From NCBI GenBank assembly GCA_963995525.1, contig OZ023214.1:51877502-51941501 (forward strand): a stretch of DNA of 64,000 bases, read 5' to 3'. The stretch comes from Escarpia spicata (taxonomy: Eukaryota > Annelida > Polychaeta > Sabellida > Siboglinidae). Both the position numbers and the translations under genes were made by a program. The notes beneath the pieces are model-generated. The model had not been told where the DNA came from. It made no database searches and saw nothing but the letters and a program-made list of their open reading frames with translations. Positions 10,234 through 64,000 of the stretch are shown one piece after another. The first letter of the stretch is position 1, and each line of letters starts with the position of its first letter.

Positions 10234-11768
10234 TCAGGTCAAATCAAATGTAACACGTCTGGAAAGCATGTCCCAGAGATGTTCTATTGGGTTCAGGTCA
10301 GGAAACCTAGCCGGCCAGTCCATCGCAGTGATACCTTCGTGCTCAAGGAAGGTCAAGGACACCCAAGCTGTGTGGGAATGTGCATTATCTTGCACTAAGA
10401 TGAAATCATCCCTAAAAGTGTCTGCACGTGGTCTTACAAACGGCTCCAGGATGTCATTGCGATATCTTACAGCCGTTATACCACCTCTGGCAAACACGTA
10501 CAGGTCTTTACGACCTTTCAAAGACACTCCGGCCCAAAACCTCCACCTACCGGTCAACTTCCACAATGTTACAGTCAGCATAACGCTCTCCCTGGCGTCT
10601 CCACACCCTAACACGCCTATCATTAGTTAACACAAAGAACCTGCTCTCATTTGTGAAGAGTACTGGCCTCCAGCGACACAGCTGCCAGTTCTGGATCTCA
10701 CTTGCAAAGTTCAATCGTGCTCTACTGTTTTGCACAGTGAGAATAGGGCCTGTGGCAGGTCGCCTGGCTCTCATATCATCCGCATGGAGTAGTCTGGCTG
10801 AATAAGTGAACTTCAGTAGCACAGCAGAAGTCAGTTTCCAGGGATTGAGCTGTATTCATGCGATTGCGGTGAGACAAAATGACGAGATAACAGTCTTATC
10901 TAGGGGTTGTCATCTGTAAACTACCTTGACCTAGTCTCGTGGTGTACTGTCCAATCTCCTGGTGTACTGCCCAGTCTCCTGGTGTACTGCCCAGTCTCCT
11001 GGTGTACTGCCCAGTCTCCTGGTATACTGCCCAGTCTCCTGGTGTACTGCCCAGTCTCCTGGTGTACTGTCCAGTCTCCTGGTGTACTGCCCAGTCTCCT
11101 GGTGTACTGCCCAGTCTCCTGGTGTACTGCCCAGTCTCCTGGTGTACTGCCCAGTCTCCTGGTGTACTGTCCAGTCTCCTGGTGTACTGCCCAGTCTCCT
11201 GGTGTACTGCCCAGTCTCCTGGTGTACTGCCCAGTCTCCTGGTGTACTGCCCAGTCTCCTGGTGTACTGCCCAGTCTCCTGGTGTACTGTCCAGTCTCCT
11301 GGTGTACTGCCCAGTCTCCTGGTGTACTGCCCAGTCTCCTGGTGTACTGCCCAGTCTCCTGGTGTACTGCCCAGTCTCCTGGTGTACTGCCCAGTCTCCT
11401 GGTGTACTGCCCAGTCTCCTGGTGTACTGCCCAGTCTCCTGGTGTACTGCCCAGTCTCCTGGTGTACTGTCCAGTCTCCTGGTGTACTGCCCAGTCTCCT
11501 GGTGTACTGCCCAGTCTCCTGGTGTACTGCCCAGTCTCCTGGTGTACTGCCCAGTCTCCTGGTGTACTGTCCAGTCTCCTGGTGTACTGCCCAGTCTCCT
11601 GGTGTACTGCCCAGTCTCCTGGTATCGTCTCCATAGTCAGCTGACTACACTTGGAGACACACCAAACCTCCGAGCTACCACCCGAACCCGTTCACCATAT
11701 TCTAGCAGTTGCACAGCCCTAGCAACCTGAGTGTGGTCCAAATACCACCTGGCAGCACCAACGACCAT
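10234..11768 (-). pseudogene. Tc1-like transposase interrupted by a minisatellite and frameshifts
   Basis: Reading the - strand from an ATG at 11768: MVVGAARWYLDHTQVARAVQ, then the helix-turn-helix-like VVARRFGVSPSVVS, then WRRYQETGQYTRR at a 20-bp repeat array. Beyond the array come SLQMTTPR, FTNESRFFVL (holding the first-Asp region in degenerate form), a frameshift, WAGVSLKGRKDLYVFARGG, VQDNAHSHTAWV (second Asp) and DLNPIEHLWDML (Glu). The DDE Asp-Glu spacing is Tc1-like. A stop in the head (after VVS), the array and frameshifts make it inactive. The family cuts and pastes at TA sites. Confidence 0.82.
10932..11623. repeat. 20-bp minisatellite inside the Tc1 transposase, about 34 copies
   Basis: The unit is CTGGTGTACTGCCCAGTCTC, very homogeneous apart from a C/T change that turns TGCCC into TGTCC in some copies. 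On the - strand it is the coding sequence for the ETGQYTRRL linker, repeated; three units make 60 bases or 20 codons, so all frames stay open. The long ORFs through it are products of periodicity. Confidence 0.97.
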
Positions 11769-12039
11769 CAGGAGATATTCAGCAATCACAATTCATGCAG
11801 AAAACATCAAGATGAAATGTAACTGATGAAAGTACCACAAAATGCATTCCTTATATAGGGGTGTGGACACGCAGCCACACCTAGAGGCATTGTTGTCACG
11901 CTTGAGTTCATTCAATATGAGCTGTTTCGTAGCTAAGACAATCCCCTAATCACATATAGAGTGCACAAAGTGTAACTTGTGAGGTAGACTTTATTTTCCA
12001 TCCCCAATATTTGTTCCTTTAATTATTTTGAGTAGTGTA

Positions 12040-13690
12040 GTTTGCCTGCCATGTTAATTTTTAAAATGACAAAAACTGGGCGAAAGGAACCAAAGACAGC
12101 CAAAATGGCATGTCCAATTAACCTTTCCAAATTTGGAACCACTACCTTTCAAAAGTAGTGCTATATTTTCTATTTCTGATTTCACAGTGCAAATATGGTA
12201 TATTTTGGGAGTGTACAGAAACAAAATGATGTTTACAAAACAAGAAATATAAACATTACAATGTGTTTTCTACTATGACCACTTTTTGAGTGTCCAGCAT
12301 CACCGGTTTAGATTGGTCCACTACATTTATTTATCATTGTTATTGCAGGGTATTTCGACATGTATTCTTTTCTTTAAAAGTTACCGAAGGAATCATGAAA
12401 ACAATTATGGGACAAAATATAAATTTGAGGAAAATGTAGCACATTTAAATAAAAAATGTAGGGTGACGTTTTAAGTGTGTCCAGTGTTATAAACGGAAAA
12501 GGCTACCTACAAAAACCTAGGAAACGTACATCGTTTTAACAGTTTCATGCCTACCACCTACCCCCTGCTGTAACTCCCTTGATGGCACTACCAATATTCA
12601 CTAAAATGGTTAAAGGAGAAAAAACGAAATCGTGGCGTGTCCAATGTCATCGTGTGTCCAGCATCATCATAATGAAAACTAAAAAACGCTGCTCAGAGCG
12701 CATATATACCTTGATTCAGAGGAACTAAATGGTCACTGCATCAGAGGCTGACGTCTCCATGCAGACACAAGCTTCTCCAACTCTTAAACACCATATTTTC
12801 CGAGCAATGGACCGACGTTTACTCTGTCAAGGTGAAATGTAACAGAAATGAACGTGAATACGCTAAATAAAAATGGGCCAAGTGGCCCTGAAGTTCTTTG
12901 GACTAATACGTCTATATGTGTTATAAGTCAGAAAAATTGTAACATTGTTTTCTTACATCCTTGTAAAGGTTTGGTAGGGTTCTTTACACGGTTTCAAAAA
13001 TTATGACTGCTAAAAAAATTGGCAAAGTTATGGAGCATTGAACATGGTAGGGATCAAAAAGTGAAAATGAAGAAAACGGCTGTTGAAGTTTTACATTATA
13101 TATGCAAATGGATTGCATGGAAATATTACATGCACAACATTCAAATGTGGCACACAGTATGTAATATGTATGTTGCAATGATACACTGGAAGTACAAATG
13201 TGCTGCTACAAAGACTTATCAAGTTATGCCAGATTATGTCTTCATGTGTAAAACTAAGAGGACAGATTATTTGAGATCAAAAGGTAGACTCACTGTTTGA
13301 CACAGTTTAAAACCTACAGGCAACTGCCAGTTTAATAGGGGTCTAGTGGCTTAATGATGACTGTTGACACAAACTACTGCCAGTGACCAATTACACATTA
13401 GTCACAGTTTCCATCAAACAATAGCAGGCATAGAATCTTAGCTCCACAGCTGGGTGTAATACACAACCAGAGCCACCACTGATTCATGGTCAAGTAGATT
13501 AGCTCAATGCACCAACTAAGACAATACACAACACTATGAGTGACAGTGTCCAGAGTGAGGCCTAAGCAGTGTCCTCATTGCTGAATAGATCAATTAAACC
13601 TGCCAAGTGGGTGACATTCTGCACAAGTGTTCATTAATCCTTAGTGATTGTTCAGAACACCAGACTGACCACATACCTAAACAAAGCGAA
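12040..13690. other. AT-rich stretch with recurring GTGTCCA...TCATC words
   Basis: No gene recognised. Short words of the form GTGTCCAGCATCA or GTGTCCAATGTCATCG occur at about 12290, 12637 and 12652, and again further on (see findings). A short ORF at 13019-13300 has no recognisable domain. Confidence 0.35.
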
Positions 13691-14130
13691 TTGGTGAAGA
13701 ACAGGCAGTGTTCAAATAGGGGTATTGGTTGAATTGTATTTGTCTCGACGCAAAAGGCTTTATTGTGCCTTCATTGATTATAAGAAAGCATTTCATTAAG
13801 TAGACCGGTCCTCCCTGTGGTCTAAGATAATTTCATGCAGTATTAATGGTATTGTGTTGAAAGTTGTATACAACATATACAAAAATGCTAAACCATGTAT
13901 AAATCAGGGCCAGGCTGTGTCAGCCTTCTTCTCATGTGATGTATAGCAAGTATGGCAAGGAGAAAACTTGTGTCCTTTGTTATTTGCTATTTACCTGAAT
14001 CATTTTGAACACTGTTAGTCACAATTATAACGGACTTGACATGGCAGCTGGTGAAATTTACGACAACCTTAGTGATGATGATGTAGAAAATGTATGTTCT
14101 ACTACATGCTGATAACACTAGAATGATTCA
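13690..14130 (+). mobile_element. LINE reverse transcriptase fragment, degenerate
   Basis: The conceptual translation contains RRKRLYCAFIDYKKAFH, then VDRSSLWSKI, GIVLKVVYNIYKNAKPCI, and GENLCPLLFAIYLN, followed by a decayed FYYML-like remnant of the YADD block. CAF(I/V)D(Y/F).KAFD and GENLSPLLF are hallmarks of LINE RT domains in many animal elements. In-frame stops are present. I cannot fix the clade. Confidence 0.75.
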
Positions 14131-14344
14131 ATCAACTTACAGATTTCTTGCTTGTGTATAGCGGAACTATGTCAACTCTTCTAATGGTTGACATTTTGTT
14201 GATTCATTTCAGCTATATTGTGAATCTGTAATTATTAGTCTATATTGATACAATTGATTTATATAGTACCATGTCTACACAAGGCATGGCAAGCGTAAAC
14301 AGAACAGTAGAATGCATTTGATATCAATAAAGTGTAGGATATTT

Positions 14345-14445
14345 CACTCTATAGTTGTCCAGAATATTAATTTTCTGTGTTTGTCACCTACAGGTGACAG
14401 AATATTAATTTTCTATGTTTGTCACCTACAGGTTTCTACAGACAA
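14345..14445. repeat. Short direct duplication
   Basis: Two near-identical copies of about 40 bp contain AGAATATTAATTTTCT and TTTGTCACCTACAGGT back to back. Confidence 0.7.
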
Positions 14446-14719
14446 TACATCTTTAACCATTAGACACCACAGTCACACCATTTTATAATAATTAAATGAA
14501 CATCAAAATAAACACAACTTTCAATTATAGAAAATCAATAGTTTTGAAGATAAAAAGTTTTAGGCAACTGTTCAGTCTAACAGGGGTCAAGTGTGTCTAC
14601 TCTGCCTGGGAGCTGTGACCAATTAAAGATTAGTCAAGGTCTCAATGGAACAGTAGCACTAGGCTGCAGACCTTAATCTTGGTGTTGACTTTGTGGCACA
14701 ATAAACAAAACCTACTGTT

Positions 14720-15110
14720 GGGGGTGGTCTCAAGGGCCCTTCTCAAAACCACATTACTAGATAATGTAAAACTTTTGCACTTTGGGGGCCCCTTAGGTGC
14801 CCTTAGAATGATTCAATCAAATACAGATTTCTTGTATATAGTGACAGCACCCTAGGTACATCTATGCAAAATTAGAAAAAAAAGTTGCTGAACAGTTTTT
14901 GAAAAAATAGGCCAAATGTTATATTTTTACCAGTTTTGGGATCCTTGGAGGCCCTAGGGAGCCCTTAAAATGATTAAATCAAATACAGATTTCTTGTGCA
15001 TAGTGGCATCGCCCTAAGATATGTCTATGCAAAATTAGAGAAAAAGTTGCTGAACAGTTTCTGAGATAGGGCAGCTAACGGCGGACGCAGAGTGTAGTCC
15101 CTTGGACCTT
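14720..15110. repeat. Imperfect approximately 185-bp tandem duplication
   Basis: Two adjacent copies share ATACAGATTTCTTGT, TCTATGCAAAATTAGA and GTTGCTGAACAGTTT. The second copy ends TGAGATAGGGCAGC. This looks like a fragment of an interspersed repeat; no coding capacity. Confidence 0.6.
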
Positions 15111-15562
15111 CGGCCAAAGGACTAGAAAACCGCATCATATTTACAGCAATATTATTCTTATAGCCAGGGGGTTTACGGGGTTCACATGAACTCCCTTTTT
15201 ATGAATCCCCCTTTCTCCAAAATGTAAATCCCCCTCAAAATTGCATCTTTAAAATGTGAACCACCAATTGTATTCCATGTTTCTCAAAAGCGTTACCCCC
15301 CCTCCTAAAAGCTGCTGGATATTGTTCAAGCATTACAACTAAATAATACAAGGAATACCTGATTTGTACAGATGTTAAAGTGAGAACCCTTGTCTATTAA
15401 GTGATCATCAGTGAATGTATGGGAGCCTGGCTGAGGGGTCTGTCTCCACTGTCATGTGTGAAAAGGGCAGTCACTGCAGGAATGTGTGTCAAATAACCAT
15501 TGCATCCAATTAGCCATGCAGAAGGACTTCACACTATCCCAGGATCTCCTGTTATGTAAACG

Positions 15563-15813
15563 CATGGGGTAGTAATAACGCAGCTTTGAGAGCTCCAGAC
15601 TCTGGACTGATAGAACGCGGGTTCGAATCCTGTGCGGCGGTGTCGAAACTTGGGCAAGTTCGTTTACTCTACATTGCTTCAGTTCACTCAGCTTTATGAA
15701 TGAGTACCTGGCTATAGACAGTGGTGGATATTTGTGTACGAATAGTCTTTGTGCAGTAATTTCAGTGTGGCTTAATGCTTCCCAGAGAAGTCGAGACGTT
15801 TTATAAAGGTTTG
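15563..15813 (+). mobile_element. tRNA-derived SINE, copy 1
   Basis: The head has a tRNA-like B box (GCGGGTTCGAATCCTG), followed by the body shared with copies at 22725, 41293 and 42406: GAGTACCTGGCTATAGACAG, TTTGTGTACGAATAGTCTTT and GCTTCCCAGAGAAGTCGAGA. The 3' tail is cut short compared with the others. Confidence 0.75.
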
Positions 15814-18800
15814 TTAATTTATAACTTAATTATGTTCATGATAAATGATGGAACTTTTGCACATCAGATTAGATAAATATAATGTATTAATTGAGTGAAA
15901 ACCAGATTGTAAATGTCACACTTTAACTGTTTATTCTGAAAAATAACTTTGGCACACCCAAACTCCTCGGTGCCTCATTTATTATATTAATATGAACATA
16001 TTCAAAACAATTGCACACATGGCAAAGGGTTTCGAGTAAATAATTCAGTCATATTAACAATATACTATCACTGTTTGTTGGCTTTTATGAATACAATGGG
16101 TGTAAATTAGGCTTAATCGGGCAACAAAATGGGACCAATCTCCACAGACCACATACGGGTCCCACTTTGTCTGTAAATGCACCTTCAAAATGACCTTGTT
16201 GTGGCCCTGCTGGGGATGCTAATGTGGTGTTTGTATATAAGATGAAAGAATATAAAACGAAACGACATGTTCCACCAATCTCACACCCACTTCATTGTTC
16301 TTCCAGTTAGAAATCTAACCTTCTGCATTATGAGCACCCACGTGAACATGCGGGCCTTCTGCATTGTGAAAAAATATATGTCCACATGAACGTGTGGCAC
16401 CCCCTGGAGTCTGAATTCATAAACTGTGAACCCCACATTGTGAAAAGCTGGCTAAGGGCCTGCTTGCATTCAGATGCATGTATACAGTACATTTGCCACT
16501 TCTTTTTAGGTGTTTCCTGGTTTATTCGCTAGGTGACACCACCAAACTACTTGGCCTTCACCTTGCCGATGTTAGTCATGTTTCGAAATACACTTTTGTC
16601 ACCAATCAAAATTGGATTTAGGTGATATTTATTTGTAGATAAAGAACAAAAAGCGTGCCTAACTCTGACCTGGCTTTGCATTGGCTTTGCTATTGAATGC
16701 ACCCATTCATGTGATAACAGTTCAGTTTTGACAAACTATTGTTGAATTATTGCGTTTACCGTTTCCTATAACTGAGTCAAGTCTAAGAATTCTAATGAAC
16801 TGATAACTGAAAAATGTTGGCGAATTGAATCGGCAGGACAGATTTTGAATCGGCTGCCTTAATTTCAAACACTGAGTTGATGTGTAAACTGACCTGCGAG
16901 ACCCCCAGATGTCTAAGCTGCTTGATGATGCTGGACACACCAAATTGACCAAAATATATCTTGGTACCTTAATTAGAACTGGTACCCTAATTTACGGTCT
17001 TGAGTTACGAACATGTTGCCCTTCCTATAAACGAAAGTCCCGTCAAAACAAAGCAGACACTGTTCTTCTGACGCCACTTGAAAACGAGCCAGAAGAAAGG
17101 GAGCATGATCGTTAAAATGTTGCAACTGGACTGTCACAAGCAGCATCTCGCAGGGCAAAACACAACGCGTGGTATGGTCAATCGTCTGCAGTTAGAATGG
17201 GTGGAGTTGAAGAAACAGGCCAGATACATTCCAGTTCCTGTCAGGAAGAAGTTTGCCGTGACTGAAATTTACAGTGATGCAATATTATTGAAGAAGGAAA
17301 ATATGTTTGATCTTCTATACCTGCATGCTATATTGTGCAAGGAAAGTACAAAAATACTCCTGCTTGTAGTGTCAGCCAGAACTTAACCATGTTGTTATGG
17401 TACGCTTCAAAAGCAATAACATCTGCTTATGTAACATACTAACATACAACAAAATGTTCCTTTGAAACTAAGATCCAACAGACTGGCTGGTATGCTAACA
17501 AGTCCAGACAAGTTGTGTAAACATGCTTATCAAGAAGAGTTTATAGATGATCACTAGAACAGTTTAGAAACAACCTGCTGACGAATGGACATTGTCCTGC
17601 CAGATGGCAAGTACATAAATGGGTACAGCAAGTGCTTAAAGAGTTTGTAACAAGGTAGTTCTTCCTACAAACCCTTCACTGAGGATATGATTATGTTATT
17701 TAAACATGTGACACGTATGACAACTTAATGTAAACAGATCCACAAACTCTAGATTCACACTCACATATATATATCTCATTACATCTCCACCGGTGATATG
17801 TAATAGGCCTAGCTCCAGATAAAATCGGAAAAGTCGCACGAGCATGCCTAGATCCCTTCTAAAATACATCCACATAATTTATGTTTATTCAGTTGTAAGG
17901 AGTACCAATGTTCATTGAGTCAGTTCTGCCAAACCCGTGTCCAACGTCATTACAAAGTGTCCAACGTCATCAGTTGTTAGCAGTCAAGTATGGCCTATTT
18001 TGAAGTGTTATTTCTTGATTTTCTTTCAATAATATCATGATTGGTCAATGTTTTATAAACATCAGCATCGATACAGTAGATTGATGTACATTGACTAACT
18101 GTCAAATATGTTGTGGATCAGATTATTAAACAACATACATAAATAATTATGAAATGAAGAACCATTTGAGGAAATGAAATAAAAAACAATACAAACTCCA
18201 TACCTGTGTACAGTTGCATACCACATCATGTTTTAATACGTTTTCCTAAACATTTTACCTGTTCGATGAAGAATAATGGTACTATCTAACAATAACTATA
18301 TTGCATGTCCAGTATCATCAAGGTATGTTAATTTCTTACATTACACTTTGCCTAGTTCCAATCCGCGGACACATATGGCAGAGAGCATAGCCAAAGATAA
18401 CTCATCAGTTTTACTGATTATGTTTCAGTTATATTTCCAAACACGTTTCTGAAAGAGCTGCGGTAACTGAAAATAGGCCTTTCCAGGAAACATCACTATG
18501 CTAAGATTATCACCAAACTATCCATGGCATGAACAAACTGTTTCCAAGTCAGATGCTTTCGTTTACCTCTTGATTATTATTAAATGGCATATACCAGATG
18601 ATTCAAAAAAGATTTTTCCGTTTAGATGTAATTTAAAATGCACAAATTGTACGTCGTATAGTAACTTGTCATTGGTGACGCTGGACACGCGATGAAATCA
18701 ATGTTGACTTCAAGTAACAGTGTAATGAGTTAACAAAAGTAACTCATTACATTGAACTATTTATGGAAAATATGCGTCTTAAATGTACAAAAGGAAAATA

Positions 18801-19102
18801 TAACTGAATTGTTTAGAATCGAACATTTATTTTAGGGCCTGATACAATACCATTTGTGCACTTTTTGGGTCGTTGGCCCTGAAGAACCTGATTTTGCTCC
18901 TAAAATAAATAATGTTTTGGGGTATCTGTATTAAAAATGAAGGCTAGTAGAAATATGTTTTTGCTTTGGCATTACATTGAACCGAATGTGATAGTTATGT
19001 AAATATGATCATGACCTGACTTGCACTGTTGTCCCCCTCACATTTACTCTGCAAGTTTCTATGCGTGTTTTAAACTCTGTTTTTGATGCTTTTGTTTTTC
19101 AG
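15814..19102. other. Upstream region of CTU2; N-terminal exon(s) not located
   Basis: The first exon(s) of CTU2, expected to carry the N-terminal zinc-binding CxxC pairs, should lie here or further left. I searched by eye for a CxxC-coding exon ending in phase 2 and found none I trust. ORFs at 16909-17386 have no recognisable domain. Confidence 0.4.
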
Positions 19103-61145
<42,043 letters not shown>

Positions 61146-61243
61146 TGGGAGATAGTTGAACTAGGAGTTGATGGACGGCATTAAAATATTTATATTCCGC
61201 GACGTGCTGTAGCCTAGCAATTTATGTAAGATGTAAACTGGAG

Positions 61244-61249
61244 AATAAA
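61244..61249 (+). terminator. Polyadenylation signal AATAAA of CTU2
   Basis: A canonical AATAAA about 100 bases past the CTU2 stop, followed by a GT/T-rich stretch (GGTGTTGTTTTTTT). The cleavage site is not determinable. Confidence 0.7.
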
Positions 61250-61309
61250 CATATGTTTGGGAGTGGTGTTGTTTTTTTAACGTGTTAATCTCTGTGAAAT
61301 TCGCTCATT

Positions 61310-61800
61310 GAAGTGGCTGTCTGTTGTGAGACAGTCAGTCTGTGAGACTGTCTATGTGACTGTAGGGAGACAGTCAGTCAGTGAGACTGTAATGAGACAG
61401 TCAGTCCGAGAGAATGTCTGTGAGACTAATGAGACAGTCAGTCAGTCTGTGAGACTGTATACACTCAGTCTGTGAGACAGTCAGTCTGAGAGAATGTCTG
61501 TGATACTAATGAGACAGTTACTCAGTCTGTGAGACTGTAGTGAAACAGTCAGTCTATGAGACTGCCCATGAGACTGTAGTGAGACAATTAGTCTATAAGA
61601 CTGTCTGTGAGACGGTAGTGAGACAGTTAGTCTATAAGACTGTCTGTGAGACTGTAGTGAGACAGCCTCTGTGTGTGAGACTGTAGTGAGGCAGTCAGTC
61701 TATTAGACAGTCTGTGAGACTATAGTGAAACAGTCAGTCAGGCTGTGAGACTGTAGTGAGACAGTCAGTCAGTCTGTGAGACAAGTGAGGCAGACATCGT
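61310..61800. repeat. Degenerate GAGACAGTCAGTCTGTGAGA array
   Basis: Alternating GAGACAGTCAGTCTG and TGTGAGACTGTAGT words in irregular units of 20-35 bp, about 18-20 repeats. It begins about 65 bp after the polyadenylation signal. Confidence 0.85.
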
Positions 61801-62400
61801 GGCATGTGTGTGGCACGGTGTGATAGCATGGCAGACGTATTAAATATTACAGAAGTTCAATAGATCACCGAACACATCACAGATACATCAACAATGTCAG
61901 GGACAGGTCGTCCGACACGAAGACGTCACATATTTGTTAGACTCTGCGGCTGAGGACATGTGACAGGGAGCATTGATTATTCAACATTGACACTAATATG
62001 TTGGTGTGTCTGCAGCAGTTATATAGACCAGTGTGCGACGGGTCGAAGACAAACATTGAACATGGAAGATCAGAGGACATAGAACAACTGTTCTCCTGAT
62101 TTTATTTCTTGCAAGCTTCTCTCAACATTGTACATCTTTGGCTGTGCATTCGACTGCGATCTCTGGATTATGCTCAGTGCACAACAAACAGTAGTTAATG
62201 ACACGATGAATATCCATTTCTTATTCAGTCCTCCATCATTGTGCTGGGTAATCAGTCATCGAGGTGATTCACTGCAGGTGACAAACCAGACCAAACCAGA
62301 CGTACAAGACTCCCTGACAACTACTTAGTAGTTATACACACAGACACGCTGACCACAGAATGACCATGCGCTCACTGATAACAAGAAACAATGGCAGATA
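61801..62400. other. 3' flank, nothing recognised
   Basis: No domain-bearing ORF or element seen. Confidence 0.4.
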
Positions 62401-62406
62401 ACAAGA

Positions 62407-62515
62407 GCCACTATCACAGTAGTACTGACACTCAGTTACCCACTATCACAGTAGTACTGACACTCGGTTACCCACTATCACAGTAGTACTGACACTCAGT
62501 TACCCACTATCACAA
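62407..62515. repeat. 33-bp minisatellite, three copies plus a partial
   Basis: The unit is CACTATCACAGTAGTACTGA plus CACTCAGTTACCC, nearly identical copies. Confidence 0.93.
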
Positions 62516-62573
62516 TGGTCCCTAGAGCACTGACTACCTATACTTCCTTGTAGCTCCTCACCATGTCTCTGTA

Positions 62574-62705
62574 AGGGTTTCTCTCTGGGATGGAAGGGAA
62601 ACAGAGGGTTTCTCTCTGGGATGGAAGGGAAACAGAGGGTTTCTCTCTGGGATGGAAGGGAAACAGAGGGTTTCTCTTTGGGATGGAAGGCAAACAGAGG
62701 CAACA
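62574..62705. repeat. 31-bp minisatellite, four copies
   Basis: The unit contains TTTCTCTCTGGGATGGAAGG and GAAACAGAGGG. The ORFs on both strands across it are periodic noise. Confidence 0.93.
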
Positions 62706-62789
62706 ACAGTGGTGCCGAATGATCTACATGCACAGATTGTGGAGTTATAAATATCAGATACACAAGTACAAGAGACTCGTGATGAGGCC

Positions 62790-62860
62790 ACGTGCACACA
62801 CTGCATTGTGGTGTAGTGCACACACTGCATTGTGGGGTAGTGCACACACTGCATTCAAAA
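62790..62860. repeat. 24-bp minisatellite, three copies
   Basis: The unit is GTGCACACACTGCATTGTGG plus GGTA. Confidence 0.9.
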
Positions 62861-62899
62861 GATCGGGTGGTATTTGGCAGTGAGATGGGAGCAGTTAAA

Positions 62900-64000
62900 T
62901 GTATAGCAATGCTAAGTCCTGCCACCTTGAACACGTGTTGCATCAGTGCTGTCTGGGCTCCCTGTGCTGATGCCAGCAATAGGAAAAGTATATGTTGTGA
63001 GACATGATGACTGCATTGATGGTCGCCTCACTAGACTTGTACAGCCCGTCTGTCTATGACACCATGGCTGTACGCTACTGGTGCATCATGGGAGAAACCT
63101 GAGTGGTGCAAGGTCGCTAATATGACATGACATTGTAAGCACATCAAGTACTATGTAATGCCGCATGGCATCACAATTAGGCTTTGTTCACAGAACAGTA
63201 ATTGGAGCCGCACATTGCTGTCATCTGTCATCTGATGGTCTCGCTCATATACAAATATATATATATATCGGGTGGTCTTTAACATTCTCTGCACAAGTTG
63301 ATTGTCCCGTCCGTTCCGCTCCACTGATTGCGTGTTCTTCACGGCCACTCAAGAGGTAGACGTTCAAATATCACATGGCTACAAGTATGGGCAGATATCA
63401 CAATTACACACAGACACACACACAAATACCATCTGTCTACACATTTAGATATGACAAGTTGAAAGTGTGAAGATATAACAAGTTGACATACATCAAGTTC
63501 ACTGGAGCGCGACTATGACAGATTTGCCTCCAACCTCACTCACCGGCCAAGTCAAGTATGACTAACAATCGTACAACCTCCGTCAACTGAATAACTGCAA
63601 GCTTACAAGCCTCGCCATACATTCTTCTAGATTCCATGATTTATATTCCTGCTATATTTTGACAGCTTTGCCTGATGTTGGTATATTATTCTAGTTAAAT
63701 ATGAACATAACATATGGTGCATGTGCCAACACAAGTTGCCTTTTTCTGTACCAGTGAAAATGTTGTTTCGTCCAAATAAACTACTATAAAATGCATCACT
63801 TTTGAGTTGGGCTGCAAAACTAAAGTTTTAAACAGAATACAACTTTATATGTCCAAGACTTTTATGACTGTTTTAAGGCCTACTAAAACTATCATAAAAA
63901 GATTCCCACATTTTCTCTAAATATAAAACATTAAGACCAAGTTGTAGTTATATTAAAATCTCCAAGATGATAATTCAGGTGGTTAGGTAAAGAATAGGTG
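62900..64000. other. 3' flank to window end, nothing recognised
   Basis: Contains a TA microsatellite at about 63256-63269. No gene, RNA or complete element seen. Confidence 0.4.

Larger units (their letters stand above)
9849..12037 (-). mobile_element. Tc1-like DNA transposon with complete ends
   Basis: Inverted termini CACTACTCCAAATAATTAAA (left) and its complement ending TTTTGAGTAGTG (right) are bounded by TA on both sides (9847-9848 and 12038-12039). The terminal repeats are long, roughly 200 bp. The transposase lies on the - strand. The element is 2189 bp, of which about 690 bp is a 20-bp minisatellite; without it the length is about 1.5 kb, normal for Tc1-like elements. Confidence 0.85.

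Noticed and set aside
10907..11730. ORFs of 224-263 codons on both strands (SWCTAQSPGVLPSLLVYCPV and similar)
   Set aside because: Period-20 minisatellite; only the - strand reading has meaning, as repeated transposase linker codons.
62500..62979. Repeat protein ORF (FPFHPREKPSVSLPSQRETL)
   Set aside because: 31-bp minisatellite of four copies with open frames on both strands; no start context or splice evidence.

Overview
This is eukaryotic, almost certainly metazoan, DNA: long GT-AG introns, several retrotransposon and DNA-transposon families, tRNA-derived SINEs and many minisatellites. A marine invertebrate fits the repeat mix, but the sequence alone does not fix the species.

The one host gene I can support is an ortholog of CTU2/NCS2, the cytoplasmic tRNA 2-thiolation subunit. 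It lies on the + strand in at least 14 coding pieces between 19103 and 61145, with an AATAAA about 100 bases past the stop. Exon phases join cleanly throughout and the joined protein follows human CTU2 (recalled from memory) nearly to its end. The first exon(s), coding roughly the N-terminal 45 residues, were not found. One 55-base exon (58470-58524) is tentative.

Layout. 1-2641: an intact-looking Ty3/gypsy element on the - strand, cut by the window edge, with a tRNA-Leu-type primer site and a 154-bp LTR. 2642-19102: repeat debris, including LINE fragments, two Tc1-like copies (one interrupted by a 20-bp minisatellite), a dispersed repeat with a tRNA-like core, and a SINE. 19103-61145: CTU2. 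Its introns hold a Penelope-like element, a 2-kb degenerate AT-rich array, LINE and SINE copies, a 3.2-kb DNA transposon with long inverted ends, and many tandem arrays. 61146-64000: 3' flank with more short arrays.

The most striking structure is in the CTU2 introns. Four minisatellites are copies of the gene's own exon-intron junctions and abut the exons they came from: a 49-bp array before the exon at 33934, a 33-bp array after the exon ending at 35594, a 50-bp array before the exon at 38721, and a 5-kb array of 44/46-bp units (about 110 copies) before the exon at 48627. Each unit carries a splice-site copy plus a few to about 30 exon bases, so the real splice site is the first or last member of a ladder of decoys. 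In the 50-bp array four units also carry a donor and form 31-base pseudo-exons whose single inclusion would bring in a stop codon. Three further arrays are seeded inside mobile-element sequence (a Tc1 transposase, another transposon ORF, a LINE 3' end). This points to a genome-wide tendency to amplify short unique segments in place.
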